The notes under the pieces: model-generated
Database searches by the model: none
The model's input: only the letters and a program-made list of their open reading frames with translations
Told to the model about the DNA's origin: nothing
Made by a program: the position numbers and the translations under genes
Assembly: GCA_903820505.1 (NCBI GenBank)
Contig: CAIJHQ010000037.1
Coordinates: 26,150 to 90,149 of the forward strand
From: Candidatus Omnitrophota bacterium
Lineage (GTDB): Bacteria; Omnitrophota; Omnitrophia; Omnitrophales; Aquincolibacteriaceae
DNA length: 64,000 bases
Direction: 5' to 3'
In this document: one piece after another, positions 37,758 to 45,609 of the stretch
Layout of the letters: each line of letters begins with the position of its first letter
Position numbering within the stretch: position 1 is the stretch's first letter

Positions 37758-37803
37758 ATCGCGTCAAACAGGTCCCAACATATCTTTCCTGGAGGGTGGT
37801 TGA

Positions 37804-38322
37804 ATGAGCTTAAAGTCACTGAAGGCCAAAGTCCGCGACGTTCCCGATTTCCCGAAGAAAGGCGTCCTTTTCCGGGACATCACACCGCTCCTTAAGGATC
37901 CAAAGTCCTTTCGCGAGATCATCGCCAGGCTGGCGGCGGCGGTAAAAAAACAGAAGGTCGACCTCGTAGTGGGGATCGAGTCGCGGGGGTTCCTTTTCGG
38001 CGCGGCGCTGGCGGCCAAGCTCGGACGCGGCCTTGTGCCGGTCCGTAAAAAGGGGAAACTGCCGTGGAAGACGCGTCAGGCCGCTTGCACGCTGGAGTAC
38101 GGCCAGGAGATCCTCGAGATCCACGAGGACGCCATCAAACCGGGACAGAGGGTCGTGATCGTGGACGATCTTCTGGCGACGGGTGGAACGGCGGAGGCCG
38201 CGGCGAAACTGGTCGAAGGATTGGGCGGCAAGGTGGTCAAGACGGCGTTCGTGATCGAGCTTGAGTTTTTCAACGGACGCAAAAAACTCAAGAACAGCGT
38301 TTTTTCGCTTATCCAGTATTAA
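37804..38322 (+). CDS. apt: Adenine phosphoribosyltransferase
   Basis: 172 residues with a strong GGAGGGTGG Shine-Dalgarno. It salvages adenine to AMP using PRPP. The type I PRTase core shows FPKKGVLFRDITPLL, GIESRGFLFGAAL, and the PRPP loop VVIVDDLLATGGTAEAA. The length and all motifs are as in E. coli Apt. A small stem-loop with a T-run follows the stop. Confidence 0.96.
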   Translation: MSLKSLKAKVRDVPDFPKKGVLFRDITPLLKDPKSFREIIARLAAAVKKQKVDLVVGIESRGFLFGAALAAKLGRGLVPVRKKGKLPWKTRQAACTLEYGQEILEIHEDAIKPGQRVVIVDDLLATGGTAEAAAKLVEGLGGKVVKTAFVIELEFFNGRKKLKNSVFSLIQY

Positions 38323-38330
38323 ATATTGAA

Positions 38331-38349
38331 AACCGGAACGGTTGTTTTT
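38331..38349 (+). terminator. Weak intrinsic terminator after apt
   Basis: AACCG, loop GAA, CGGTT, then GTTTTTC. The stem is only 5 bp, so efficiency is doubtful. It would insulate apt from the tRNA gene on the other strand. Confidence 0.4.
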
Positions 38350-38384
38350 CGACGGAAGACCGGGGGGCGGCCGGCTAAAGAAAA

Positions 38385-38458
38385 TGCCCCCAGCATGAAT
38401 CGAACATGCAACCCTCTCCTTAGGAAGGAGATGCTCTATCCAATTGAGCTATGGGGGC
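38385..38458 (-). tRNA. tRNA-Arg, anticodon CCT
   Basis: A complete cloverleaf reads on the minus strand from 38458. The acceptor pair GCCCCCA/TGGGGGC is perfect, the D-arm contains AGCTCAATTGGATAGAGC, and the anticodon stem TCTCC/GGAGA closes the loop TTCCTAA, giving anticodon CCT (38424-38422), which reads the Arg codon AGG. The T-arm loop has TTCGATT. The discriminator is A and CCA is not encoded. Its 5' end is duplicated 119 bp upstream. Confidence 0.95.
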
Positions 38459-38465
38459 ACGAAAC
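38447..38465. repeat. 19-bp direct repeat, copy 1 (intact tRNA-Arg 5' end)
   Basis: This 19-bp sequence covers the first 12 bases of tRNA-Arg and 7 bases upstream of it. An identical copy lies at 38566-38584, 119 bp away. Confidence 0.9.
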
Positions 38466-38565
38466 ACAAAACATGGTATTATCAAAAAACGAAATTAAAT
38501 TACCCCAATTGTCCGCCTCCGGTAGAACCGGAGGACGGATCCGTCCTCGCCAAGGGCGAGGCGGA
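38466..38565. repeat. 100-bp palindrome-rich insert between tRNA-Arg repeats
   Basis: Contains three adjoining hairpins: CCTCCGGT/ACCGGAGG (38516-38534), the palindrome GGACGGATCCGTCC (38533-38546) and CCTCGCC/GGCGAGG (38545-38561), closed by TCCG/CGGA. The part nearest the tRNA is AT-rich. No ORF fits inside. It separates the two 19-bp repeats. Confidence 0.7.
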
Positions 38566-38584
38566 AGCTATGGGGGCACGAAAC
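38566..38584. repeat. 19-bp direct repeat, copy 2 (distal tRNA-Arg 5' fragment)
   Basis: Identical to 38447-38465. Read on the minus strand it contains the start of the tRNA-Arg sequence, but the remainder of the tRNA is missing after it. It lies about 33 bp after the TATAAT at 38615-38610, the normal promoter-to-tRNA distance. Confidence 0.9.
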
Positions 38585-38587
38585 CGC

Positions 38588-38617
38588 TTGTTCTGCGGCA
38601 GCGGGCGACATTATAAC
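38588..38617 (+). promoter_or_regulatory. Candidate promoter for the coiled-coil gene
   Basis: TTGTTC at 38588-38593, an 18-bp spacer and TATAAC at 38612-38617. It overlaps the divergent tRNA-Arg promoter and supports the GTG start at 38639. Confidence 0.4.
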
Positions 38618-38637
38618 AAGATGAGGGGAAAGGCCAA
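38610..38637 (-). promoter_or_regulatory. Candidate tRNA-Arg promoter
   Basis: On the minus strand: TTGGCC (38637-38632), a 16-bp spacer and TATAAT (38615-38610). It is placed correctly for the distal tRNA 5' fragment (start 38577), but about 150 bp from the intact tRNA start. Confidence 0.5.
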
Positions 38638-38638
38638 A

Positions 38639-39202
38639 GTGAAAACACGGGGTTTTGATCGAACAGTGGGGTTGTGGATCGCGGCACTGATGCTTTTTTC
38701 CCAGACCGGAAACGCGTTCGGGCTGGAGGTTGGCCGCGGCAAGACTGAGAAGGCTCCTAAAGAAGAGGCCTCCCAGATCACCCCCGAACAATTGAACGCG
38801 ATGAAGGCCGAATGGGAAGATGTCCGGGAGCAGCAGATCCAGATGATCCGGGACAAGGAAGAACAGTTGGAAAAGATCAAAGAGGAACTTTTCGAGAAGT
38901 CACGGGCCGCCGAGAGGGGACCGAAGACGCCGGCCGGGGGAGCCGCCCCGGAACAGAAAGTCGTTACTGCAACGGCGGCGCGGGCCGGAACATCGGGCGT
39001 CCGGGAAGACCTTTCGGAAGAGAGAAAAGAGTTTGAGCTTCAAAAGGAAGCTTTTGTGGCCGAGCGGCAGAAATTTTTCCTGGAAATGAACCGCCAGAAA
39101 GAAAAACTCCGCGAGCTCCAGAACACGCTCGACGCGCAGGCGAAAAAGATCCAAGGGGACCGTGCGCGGCTCAAGCAAGAATATCCCGCCGCGGCCCGCT
39201 AA
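38639..39202 (+). CDS. Secreted coiled-coil protein of unknown function
   Basis: 187 residues from a GTG at 38639 with GAGGGGAAAGG upstream. An ATG six codons earlier lies at the predicted transcription start, and the longer frame back to 38444 runs through the tRNA and its repeats. The N-terminus is a signal peptide (RTVGLWIAALMLFSQTGNAFG). The rest is almost all charged helix with heptad character (EDVREQQIQMIRDKEEQLEK and ERKEFELQKEAFVAERQKF), broken by a Gly/Ala/Thr-rich linker near the middle. A periplasmic rod or envelope spacer is plausible; I recognise no family. Confidence 0.6.
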   Translation: MKTRGFDRTVGLWIAALMLFSQTGNAFGLEVGRGKTEKAPKEEASQITPEQLNAMKAEWEDVREQQIQMIRDKEEQLEKIKEELFEKSRAAERGPKTPAGGAAPEQKVVTATAARAGTSGVREDLSEERKEFELQKEAFVAERQKFFLEMNRQKEKLRELQNTLDAQAKKIQGDRARLKQEYPAAAR

Positions 39203-39237
39203 GGTTCCGGCGGTATTTTTCCCAAAGCGCTGAACCC

Positions 39238-39783
39238 ATGTCAGAAAAAGAGACTCTCAGACGAACCCTTCAGATCAAACGGAAAAGCATTCCTGCCGCT
39301 CTGAGACGGCGGAAAAGCCGTCGCATTCACGAAAAATTATTCCGCGAAGCTTTTTTTCGCCGGGCCGTTCACGTGGCCCTTTATTACGGCATTCGGCCGG
39401 AGGTCGAGACGCGTTCTCTTTTGAGCAGGCTTCTGCGTACGAAAAAAGTTTATCTTCCGAAGGCGAACCCTAAGAGGCGCACGCTGTCATTTTGCCGGGT
39501 GAGGCATTTGGTCCGCGATCTCAGAAAGAGTTTTTATAGTATCCGGGAACCCAGGAGCGGTTGTCCGCGTCGGAGCGCGGGGCGGATGGACGTGATCGTC
39601 GTTCCGGGCGTTGGATTTGACCGCGCTGGCGGGCGTTTGGGACGCGGCGGCGGCTATTATGACCGGGCATTGCGATCCGCGCCTAAGGTCCCGAAGATCG
39701 GCTTGTGTTTTCGTGAACAATTGGTCAAAAAGATTCCCATGGCGAAGAGGGACGTCCGCGTGGACAAGGTCATTTCGGATTGA
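39238..39783 (+). CDS. 5-formyltetrahydrofolate cyclo-ligase family protein
   Basis: 181 residues. It should convert 5-formyl-THF to 5,10-methenyl-THF with ATP. The C-terminal signature VVPGVGFDRAGGRLGRGGGY followed by YDR is the family's ATP/folate-binding motif, and the N-terminus has the Lys/Arg-rich LRRTLQIKRKSIP. The end overlaps a possible upstream start of xseA. Shine-Dalgarno is weak. Confidence 0.92.
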   Translation: MSEKETLRRTLQIKRKSIPAALRRRKSRRIHEKLFREAFFRRAVHVALYYGIRPEVETRSLLSRLLRTKKVYLPKANPKRRTLSFCRVRHLVRDLRKSFYSIREPRSGCPRRSAGRMDVIVVPGVGFDRAGGRLGRGGGYYDRALRSAPKVPKIGLCFREQLVKKIPMAKRDVRVDKVISD

Positions 39784-39824
39784 ATTCAGATAGCCGTTCA
39801 ATGCGCGGCGGAGAAACGGTACAA

Positions 39825-41084
39825 ATGAAAATGATACAGAACGATGATCCGGCCATGAATATCCAGGCGCGGCAGATCCTGACCGTCAGTCAGCTCAACC
39901 GCCGGATAAGGCTTCTGCTTGAATCCCAATACCCGGGGCTTTGGGTGGAAGGCGAGATCTCAAATTTCAAAAAACATTCTTCGGGCCACATTTATTTCAC
40001 GCTCAAGGACGAGAACGCGCAGATCTCCGCGGCGTTCTTCAGCCAACACCAGCGCGGCCTGAAGTTCGAGCTTGAGGACGGGCTGAAGGTCCTGGCTTTC
40101 TGTCGCGTTTCAATCTATGAAGCGCGCGGTCAGTACCAGCTGTATGTCGAACGTATCGAGCCGAAAGGGGTCGGCGCGCTTCAGCTCGCGTTCCAGCAAC
40201 TTAAAGAAAAGCTGGAGAAAGAAGGTCTTTTCCGCGAAGAAAGAAAACGGCTCATCCCGCGGTTCCCGGGGACCGTCGGCATCGTGACCTCGCCGACGGG
40301 CGCGGCGATCCACGACATCCTGAACGTGGTGAACCGCCGGTTCTGCGGAACACAGCTCCTGCTTTATCCCGTCAAGGTTCAAGGAGAAGGTGCGGCGGCG
40401 GAGATCGCCGCGGCTATCGAAACAATGAACCGGTTGGAAGAACCCGAAGTCCTGATCGTGGGGCGCGGCGGGGGAAGTCTTGAGGACCTCTGGGCGTTCA
40501 ACGAAGAGATCGTCGCGCGCGCGGTCTATCATTCGAGGATCCCGGTCATTTCCGCGGTTGGCCATGAAACCGATTGGACGATCTGCGACCTGGTGGCGGA
40601 CCTCCGGGCACCGACACCCTCGGCCGCCGCCGAACTGGTCGTATCAAGCCGTCTGGAACTGGAACAAAGGGTCCGGGATTACGGCGCGCGGCTTCGGGAT
40701 GCGCTTTTGAATTTATGTAAAGATTACCGGGAAAGGTTAAAGGATCTCGCGGGAAGTGCGGCGTTCCGGCAGCCTCGTTTTCTTTTGGACCAGTTCGCGG
40801 AGCGAACGGACGAATTGACGCGAAGGCTCCAGACGTCGTTTAAGACATGGCACGCGCTCAAGCAGCACGGGTTGCAGAACTTCACTGGAAGGTTGAACGC
40901 GCTGAACCCGCTCGGGATCCTGGAGCGTGGGTATTCCGTGACGTTCGGGCCCGCGGGCGAGGTCCTCAAGAGCGTAAAGGGGGCCGCGGTCGGGGACAGG
41001 ATCATGACAAAACTTTATCACGGACAATTGGTTTCTGAGATCGTCAAAGTAGAAAAGGGGGAGCTCCATGGCGGAAAAAAATGA
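39825..41084 (+). CDS. xseA: Exodeoxyribonuclease VII large subunit
   Basis: About 419 residues from the ATG at 39825. The frame is open from a TTG at 39780, and other ATGs at 39801, 39831 and 39855 are possible; 39825 has GGCGGAG upstream. The N-terminal OB fold reads LTVSQLNRRIRLLLESQYPG, LWVEGEISNFKKHSSGHIYF, then the catalytic domain with GIVTSPTGAAIHDIL, GRGGGSLEDLWAFNEE and SAVGHETDWTICD. XseA with XseB degrades single-stranded DNA. It overlaps xseB by 17 bp. Confidence 0.94.
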   Translation: MKMIQNDDPAMNIQARQILTVSQLNRRIRLLLESQYPGLWVEGEISNFKKHSSGHIYFTLKDENAQISAAFFSQHQRGLKFELEDGLKVLAFCRVSIYEARGQYQLYVERIEPKGVGALQLAFQQLKEKLEKEGLFREERKRLIPRFPGTVGIVTSPTGAAIHDILNVVNRRFCGTQLLLYPVKVQGEGAAAEIAAAIETMNRLEEPEVLIVGRGGGSLEDLWAFNEEIVARAVYHSRIPVISAVGHETDWTICDLVADLRAPTPSAAAELVVSSRLELEQRVRDYGARLRDALLNLCKDYRERLKDLAGSAAFRQPRFLLDQFAERTDELTRRLQTSFKTWHALKQHGLQNFTGRLNALNPLGILERGYSVTFGPAGEVLKSVKGAAVGDRIMTKLYHGQLVSEIVKVEKGELHGGKK

Positions 41085-41388
41085 AAAACTTGATTTCGAA
41101 AAAGCGCTCGAGAACCTCGAACGAGTCGTGGAAGCGCTTGAGAGCGGTTCGCTGACGCTCGATCAGGCCCTGAAGCGGTATGAGGAAGGCGTCGGACTGG
41201 TCCGGGCCTGCCAGGCGAAACTGACGGAGACGGAGAAAAAGATCGAGGTCTTGACCAAAAGCCTCGACGGCTCGCTCAAACGGGAGCCTTTTGACGCGGA
41301 GACGGTTTCGCGCGGCGCTGTGAAAGGAAAAAAGAAAAAAGCCTCTTCGTCCGGGGACGAGGAAGACACGGCCCTTGACGATCAATGA
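41068..41388 (+). CDS. xseB: Exodeoxyribonuclease VII small subunit
   Basis: 106 residues. The conserved core is LDFEKALENLERVVEALESG followed by LTLDQALKRYEEGVGL, a helical hairpin that binds XseA. The C-terminal 30 residues are a Lys/Asp-rich tail absent from short homologues. It begins within the end of xseA, so stoichiometry is coupled. An isoprenoid gene follows after about 100 bp, an xseAB-ispA-dxs order well known in proteobacteria. Confidence 0.94.
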   Translation: MAEKNEKLDFEKALENLERVVEALESGSLTLDQALKRYEEGVGLVRACQAKLTETEKKIEVLTKSLDGSLKREPFDAETVSRGAVKGKKKKASSSGDEEDTALDDQ

Positions 41389-41492
41389 CGGCTTTTCCCT
41401 CCGGAAGAGAGAAGTTTAAAAAGGTCCGTACGCGGCATGATTTAATGGTTTTGCGCGGGCAAAGGAAAGAGTAGAATCGGCGGCAGGCAACC

Positions 41493-42311
41493 ATGAAATA
41501 CGAGACCCATTTCAAGAGTTCTTTGGCATTCATCGAAAAAAAGTTGAGACAGACGCTTTGTGCCCGCGAGAAGGCTCCCGTTATCATTCGCAAAGCGATG
41601 CAATACGCGGCTTTCACGGGCGGCAAACGGTTCCGTCCGGTCCTAACGCTCGCGGCCTGTGCGGCCTGCGGCGGAAAACCCCAGGACGCGATCCTTGGCG
41701 CGCTCGCGGTCGAACTGATCCATACGTATTCGCTTGTCCATGACGATCTTCCGGCGTTGGACAATGACAACGTGCGCCGCGGCAAGCCAACCTGTCACCG
41801 GAAATTCGGGGAAGCGAACGCAATCCTTACGGGCGACGCGCTTTTGACGCTGGCGTTCGAGCTTCTCGCGGAAGTCCGTCCGGCGGACAAGGCGGTCCGC
41901 CTGGTCCGGGAGATCGCGGTAGCGGCCGGTGTGCGCGGAATGATCGGCGGGCAAGTGGCGGACCTTTCGGGGGAGTCCCGGAAAAAAAGTCTGAAGGAGC
42001 ATCTTTTTATCAGCCGGTGCAAGACCGGAGAATTGATCCGCGTTAGCGCCCTGGCGGGAGCTTTGGCGGCGGACGCGTCGCCTCGGGAGGTCCGGGCCAT
42101 CATGCGGTACGGGGAGTGTTTGGGGCTCGCATTCCAGCTTGTTGATGATGTTTTGGACCAAGACGGTTTTTGCGAAGCGATGAACCCCCGGGCGGTCACC
42201 CGGAAAGCGGAGCAGCTTCTCGGGCAGGCGAAAGCGGCGGCGAAGTGTTTCGGCCCGCGCGGCGGGGACCTTATTTTTTTAGCGGATTTTTTGGGATCAA
42301 GGATGGTTTGA
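41493..42311 (+). CDS. ispA: Polyprenyl (farnesyl-type) diphosphate synthase
   Basis: 272 residues, somewhat shorter than the usual 290-300. The first Asp-rich motif is DDLPALDNDNVRRGKPTCH, the chain-length region upstream reads TYSLVHDD, and the second Asp motif is QLVDDVLD. These bind the magnesium-diphosphate of allylic substrate and IPP. The stretch after DDVLD is compressed relative to IspA. The gene sits between xseB and dxs as in many bacteria, which supports farnesyl diphosphate synthesis; the exact product length is not proven. Confidence 0.9.
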   Translation: MKYETHFKSSLAFIEKKLRQTLCAREKAPVIIRKAMQYAAFTGGKRFRPVLTLAACAACGGKPQDAILGALAVELIHTYSLVHDDLPALDNDNVRRGKPTCHRKFGEANAILTGDALLTLAFELLAEVRPADKAVRLVREIAVAAGVRGMIGGQVADLSGESRKKSLKEHLFISRCKTGELIRVSALAGALAADASPREVRAIMRYGECLGLAFQLVDDVLDQDGFCEAMNPRAVTRKAEQLLGQAKAAAKCFGPRGGDLIFLADFLGSRMV

Positions 42312-42312
42312 T

Positions 42313-44238
42313 ATGGAAATGAAATGGATCAACAAGATCAATAGCCCGGCGGACCTGAAGAAGGTGTCTCTCGAGACTCTTCCCGAGGTGGCGGCGGAAT
42401 ACCGCCAGCTCCTGATCGAATCGGTCGCCAGGACCGGCGGCCATCTCGGCGCAAGCCTCGGAACGGTCGAGGTCACGATCGCGCTCCACTATGTCCTGAA
42501 CTCTCCGGACGACAAGATCTGCTGGGACGTGGGACACCAGGCCTATGTGCATAAAATGATCACCGGACGGCGCGACCGGATGGGGACCTTGAGGCAAGCG
42601 GGGGGGCTGAGCGGTTTTCCCTCGCCATGGGAAAGCCCGCACGATCCTTTTATCGTCGGTCACGCGGGGACCGCGATCTCGCAGGCGCTGGGGCTTGCCT
42701 GCGCGCGCGACCTGAAACAGGGCAAAGAGAAGGTCGTGGCCCTGGTCGGGGACGGCGCGATCTCGGCCGGACTTTCTTTCGAGGCGCTCAACCACGCGGG
42801 CCACCTCAAGAAAAACATGCTCATCATCTTGAACGACAACGAAATGTCGATCTCCAAGAACGTCGGGGCCGTCAGCCACTACCTCAACAAGGTCATTACG
42901 AACCCCCATTACAACCGCGTTCGCAGCGAGGTCGAGAAACAGCTCCAGAGATTCCCGCGTCTCCGGAAGTTCGCCAACGCCTCGCTCGAAGGCATGAAGC
43001 ACCTTTTCATTCCCGGAGCGCTTTTTGAAGAGCTCGGTTACCGTTATTTCGGTCCCGCCGACGGCCACGATGTGATCCGTCTCGTCCAGATCCTTCGGGA
43101 CGTGCTGGCCCTGAACACGTGCAGTCTGCTTCACATCATCACCAAAAAGGGACACGGCTGCGAATTCACCGAGAAGGATGCGGAAAAAGGCCACGGCGTA
43201 TCGCCCTTTGATATCAAGACCGGTGAAAAGATCCGCGGGGAACAGGAAAGAACCGCGGGGCCGGCCGTGTCGTTCACGCAGGCTTTTTCCGATGCTTTGC
43301 TGAAATTAGCGCGCCGGAACCCGCACATCGTCGCGATCACGGCGGCCATGCCCTCGGGGACGGGTCTTGTTGAATTCCAGAAAATGTTCCCGGACCGGTT
43401 CTTCGACGTGGGGATCGCCGAGCAACATGCCGTGTCTTTCGCCGGGGCGATGGCGCGCGGCGGGATGAAGCCGGTCGTGCCCGTTTATTCCAGTTTTCTT
43501 CAGCGGGCGCACGATTCGGTGATGCACGATGTCGCGCTCCAGCGCCGCGGCGTGGTGCTGGCCGTGGACCGGGCCGGGCTTGTGGGCGCGGACGGGGCGA
43601 CGCATCAGGGGATTTTCGACATCGCTTACCTCGGTTCGGTGCCCGGGATCGTGCTCGCGGCGCCCAAGGATGAATTTGAAATGGAAAAAATGCTCGAGCT
43701 CGGGATCGCTTCAAAGACCGTTTTCGCGCTGCGTTATCCGCGGGCGAACATTTCAAGGTTTTTCGATGACCTTCCCAAGCGGTCCTTCCAGGTCGGCGAA
43801 GGGGAAGTGCTGTTCGAGGGTACCGACGTGACGCTTCTGGCGCTCGGGAGCATGGTCGAGGCCGCATACAAGGCGCACGCGCTCCTCAAAAAAGAGGGCA
43901 TCTCGGCCCGCGTGGTGAACATGCGTTTCGCGCGGCCTTTGGACGAGGAGTTGATCCTGGAATCGGTCCGGAAGACAAAAGGGATCTTTACGCTTGAGGA
44001 ACATGTTCTTACCGGCGGCTTTGGTTCCAAGGTCCTGGAATTCCTGGAAGAACATCACCAGACGCAGGCGCCGGTCTGGCGCCTGGGCCTCCCGGACGAA
44101 TTCATCGAACACGGCTCCCGCGACGATCAACTTGACGTTTTCGGCCTCACGCCCGAGAAGGTCGCGGCCTTTGTCGTGAAGACGCTCGCCGGGAACAAAG
44201 CGGTTTCCCCGAAGCCGTCTTTGGGGCATTCCGCTTAA
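42313..44238 (+). CDS. dxs: 1-deoxy-D-xylulose-5-phosphate synthase
   Basis: 641 residues. It condenses pyruvate and glyceraldehyde-3-phosphate using thiamine diphosphate, the first step of the MEP isoprenoid pathway. The TPP motif is GDGAISAGLSFEALNHAG, ending in NDNEMSISKNVG. Transketolase-type markers include RTGGHLGASLGTVE, DVGHQAYVHK and, in the pyrimidine domain, FDVGIAEQHAVSFAGAMA. It starts 1 bp after the ispA stop, so both are in one operon. Confidence 0.97.
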   Translation: MEMKWINKINSPADLKKVSLETLPEVAAEYRQLLIESVARTGGHLGASLGTVEVTIALHYVLNSPDDKICWDVGHQAYVHKMITGRRDRMGTLRQAGGLSGFPSPWESPHDPFIVGHAGTAISQALGLACARDLKQGKEKVVALVGDGAISAGLSFEALNHAGHLKKNMLIILNDNEMSISKNVGAVSHYLNKVITNPHYNRVRSEVEKQLQRFPRLRKFANASLEGMKHLFIPGALFEELGYRYFGPADGHDVIRLVQILRDVLALNTCSLLHIITKKGHGCEFTEKDAEKGHGVSPFDIKTGEKIRGEQERTAGPAVSFTQAFSDALLKLARRNPHIVAITAAMPSGTGLVEFQKMFPDRFFDVGIAEQHAVSFAGAMARGGMKPVVPVYSSFLQRAHDSVMHDVALQRRGVVLAVDRAGLVGADGATHQGIFDIAYLGSVPGIVLAAPKDEFEMEKMLELGIASKTVFALRYPRANISRFFDDLPKRSFQVGEGEVLFEGTDVTLLALGSMVEAAYKAHALLKKEGISARVVNMRFARPLDEELILESVRKTKGIFTLEEHVLTGGFGSKVLEFLEEHHQTQAPVWRLGLPDEFIEHGSRDDQLDVFGLTPEKVAAFVVKTLAGNKAVSPKPSLGHSA

Positions 44239-44280
44239 GTCAGTACAACGCATTTTAAAAAACTTATTGAGGACACCGAT

Positions 44281-45138
44281 ATGACGAAAATCGACGGAGC
44301 CGTGAAAAAAGTGGGGATCGTTGTCAATGCGCGCAAGACGGGCGCGGCGGAATTGTGCGCCAAGCTTCGCGAGTGGCTCGGGAAGCGCGACATGGAGGTG
44401 CTGGATTCAACTTCCACGCCTCTTGACGTGATCGTTGCCCAGGTGGATTTTGTCATCTCGCTCGGCGGGGACGGGACGATGCTTTCGATCGTGGGCCATA
44501 TGAAAAGCCGTTCCGTGCCGGTGCTCGGCGTGAACCTCGGAAGTCTCGGGTTCCTTACCGAGGTGAAGCAGTCCGAAGTTTTTGAGGAATTGAACGCTTA
44601 CTTGCAGCAGCCCCGGTGCGAAAACAGGGTCATGCTGTCGTGCACGGCGCGGAGCAAAGCGGACAAGAACGAGCGCCGGTTCCTGGCGCTCAATGACATC
44701 GTCGTGGGGCGCGAAGGACTCGCGCGCATCCTGCGGCTCGAGATTCTGATCTCCGGCGAGAAATTCGTGAGCTTCCGCGGCGACGGAGTGGTCATTTCCA
44801 CGGCGACGGGATCGACGGCCTATTCGCTTTCCGCGGGCGGCGCCGTCGTCCATCCCAAGCTCGAGGCCCTCATCATTACCCCCATCTGCCCTCACGTACT
44901 GAGCCTGCGTCCCATGGTGATCGCGGCGGACGAGAAGATCACCCTCCGCTGCCGCACCGACGCACCCGGCGAAAAAGCGCTCCTGACGGCCGACGGTCAA
45001 GAAAAGCTCGAAATCGACGATAGCTATACCGTCGAGGTCAGCCGTTCGGGCACGCCGTTCCAGTTGATCAAGAGTTCGAGACGGAGCTACCTCGAGACTT
45101 TGCGGGAGAATTTCAAACTCCCGGACGCGGAGAAATAA
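44281..45138 (+). CDS. nadK: NAD kinase
   Basis: 285 residues with TTGAGGA before the ATG. It phosphorylates NAD to NADP. The GGDG motif is in SLGGDGTMLSIVGHM, followed by VLGVNLGSLGFLTE, the NE/D segment as LALNDIVVGR and STATGSTAYSLSAGG, all family signatures. The C-terminal part has ICPHVLSLRPMVI. It follows dxs by 42 bp and precedes a receiver gene. Confidence 0.96.
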   Translation: MTKIDGAVKKVGIVVNARKTGAAELCAKLREWLGKRDMEVLDSTSTPLDVIVAQVDFVISLGGDGTMLSIVGHMKSRSVPVLGVNLGSLGFLTEVKQSEVFEELNAYLQQPRCENRVMLSCTARSKADKNERRFLALNDIVVGREGLARILRLEILISGEKFVSFRGDGVVISTATGSTAYSLSAGGAVVHPKLEALIITPICPHVLSLRPMVIAADEKITLRCRTDAPGEKALLTADGQEKLEIDDSYTVEVSRSGTPFQLIKSSRRSYLETLRENFKLPDAEK

Positions 45139-45202
45139 CGCGAACGTTGTTGAACGTGGTTCGCAGCCCGCGTTGACCGCCGGTCCCAACTGAGGAGCGT
45201 TC

Positions 45203-45568
45203 ATGCGTCTTTTGATCGTTGATGACGAAAAAATGATCTGCGAGGAGTTCCGCGAGACCCTGGAGCAGGAAGGCCATCAGGTCGATTGCGCGCGGAGCGG
45301 CAAAGAGGGCTTGAAGAAGATCCAGACCGAGAATTACAACGTCATTTTTTTGGACGCCGCCATGCCTTCGCTGAGCGGTGAGGAGGTCCTGAAAAAGATC
45401 CGCACGTTCAGCCAGGTTCCCGTGGCGATCATTTCGGGGTTCCTGTCGAGTACCCGGGAAAAAGAGATTTTGCAGCAGGGAGCCATTGCCTGTTTGCGGA
45501 AGCCTTTGGACCTGGACCAGGTGAAATTCCTGCTGCGCAGCGTGGAGAGCCGTTCCCGGGTCTATTGA
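45203..45568 (+). CDS. Single-domain response regulator
   Basis: 121 residues, GAGGAG before the ATG. A complete receiver: LLIVDDEKMICEEF with the acidic pair, the phospho-acceptor in VIFLDAAMPSLSGEEVL, Ser in VAIISGF and Lys in CLRKPLDLDQV. No output domain, so it acts as a CheY-like shuttle or phosphorelay element. The nearest histidine kinase in the window is at 49022, too far to assign as partner from position alone. Confidence 0.92.
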   Translation: MRLLIVDDEKMICEEFRETLEQEGHQVDCARSGKEGLKKIQTENYNVIFLDAAMPSLSGEEVLKKIRTFSQVPVAIISGFLSSTREKEILQQGAIACLRKPLDLDQVKFLLRSVESRSRVY

Positions 45569-45609
45569 TCTTTTCCCGTTCTTCTCATTCTGAAAATTAA
45601 AAGGACCTT

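Noticed and set aside
38444..38638. Upstream extension of the coiled-coil gene through the tRNA-Arg region
   Set aside because: It runs through the tRNA, the 19-bp repeats and the palindromes; a GTG at 38639 with a good Shine-Dalgarno and signal peptide is better.
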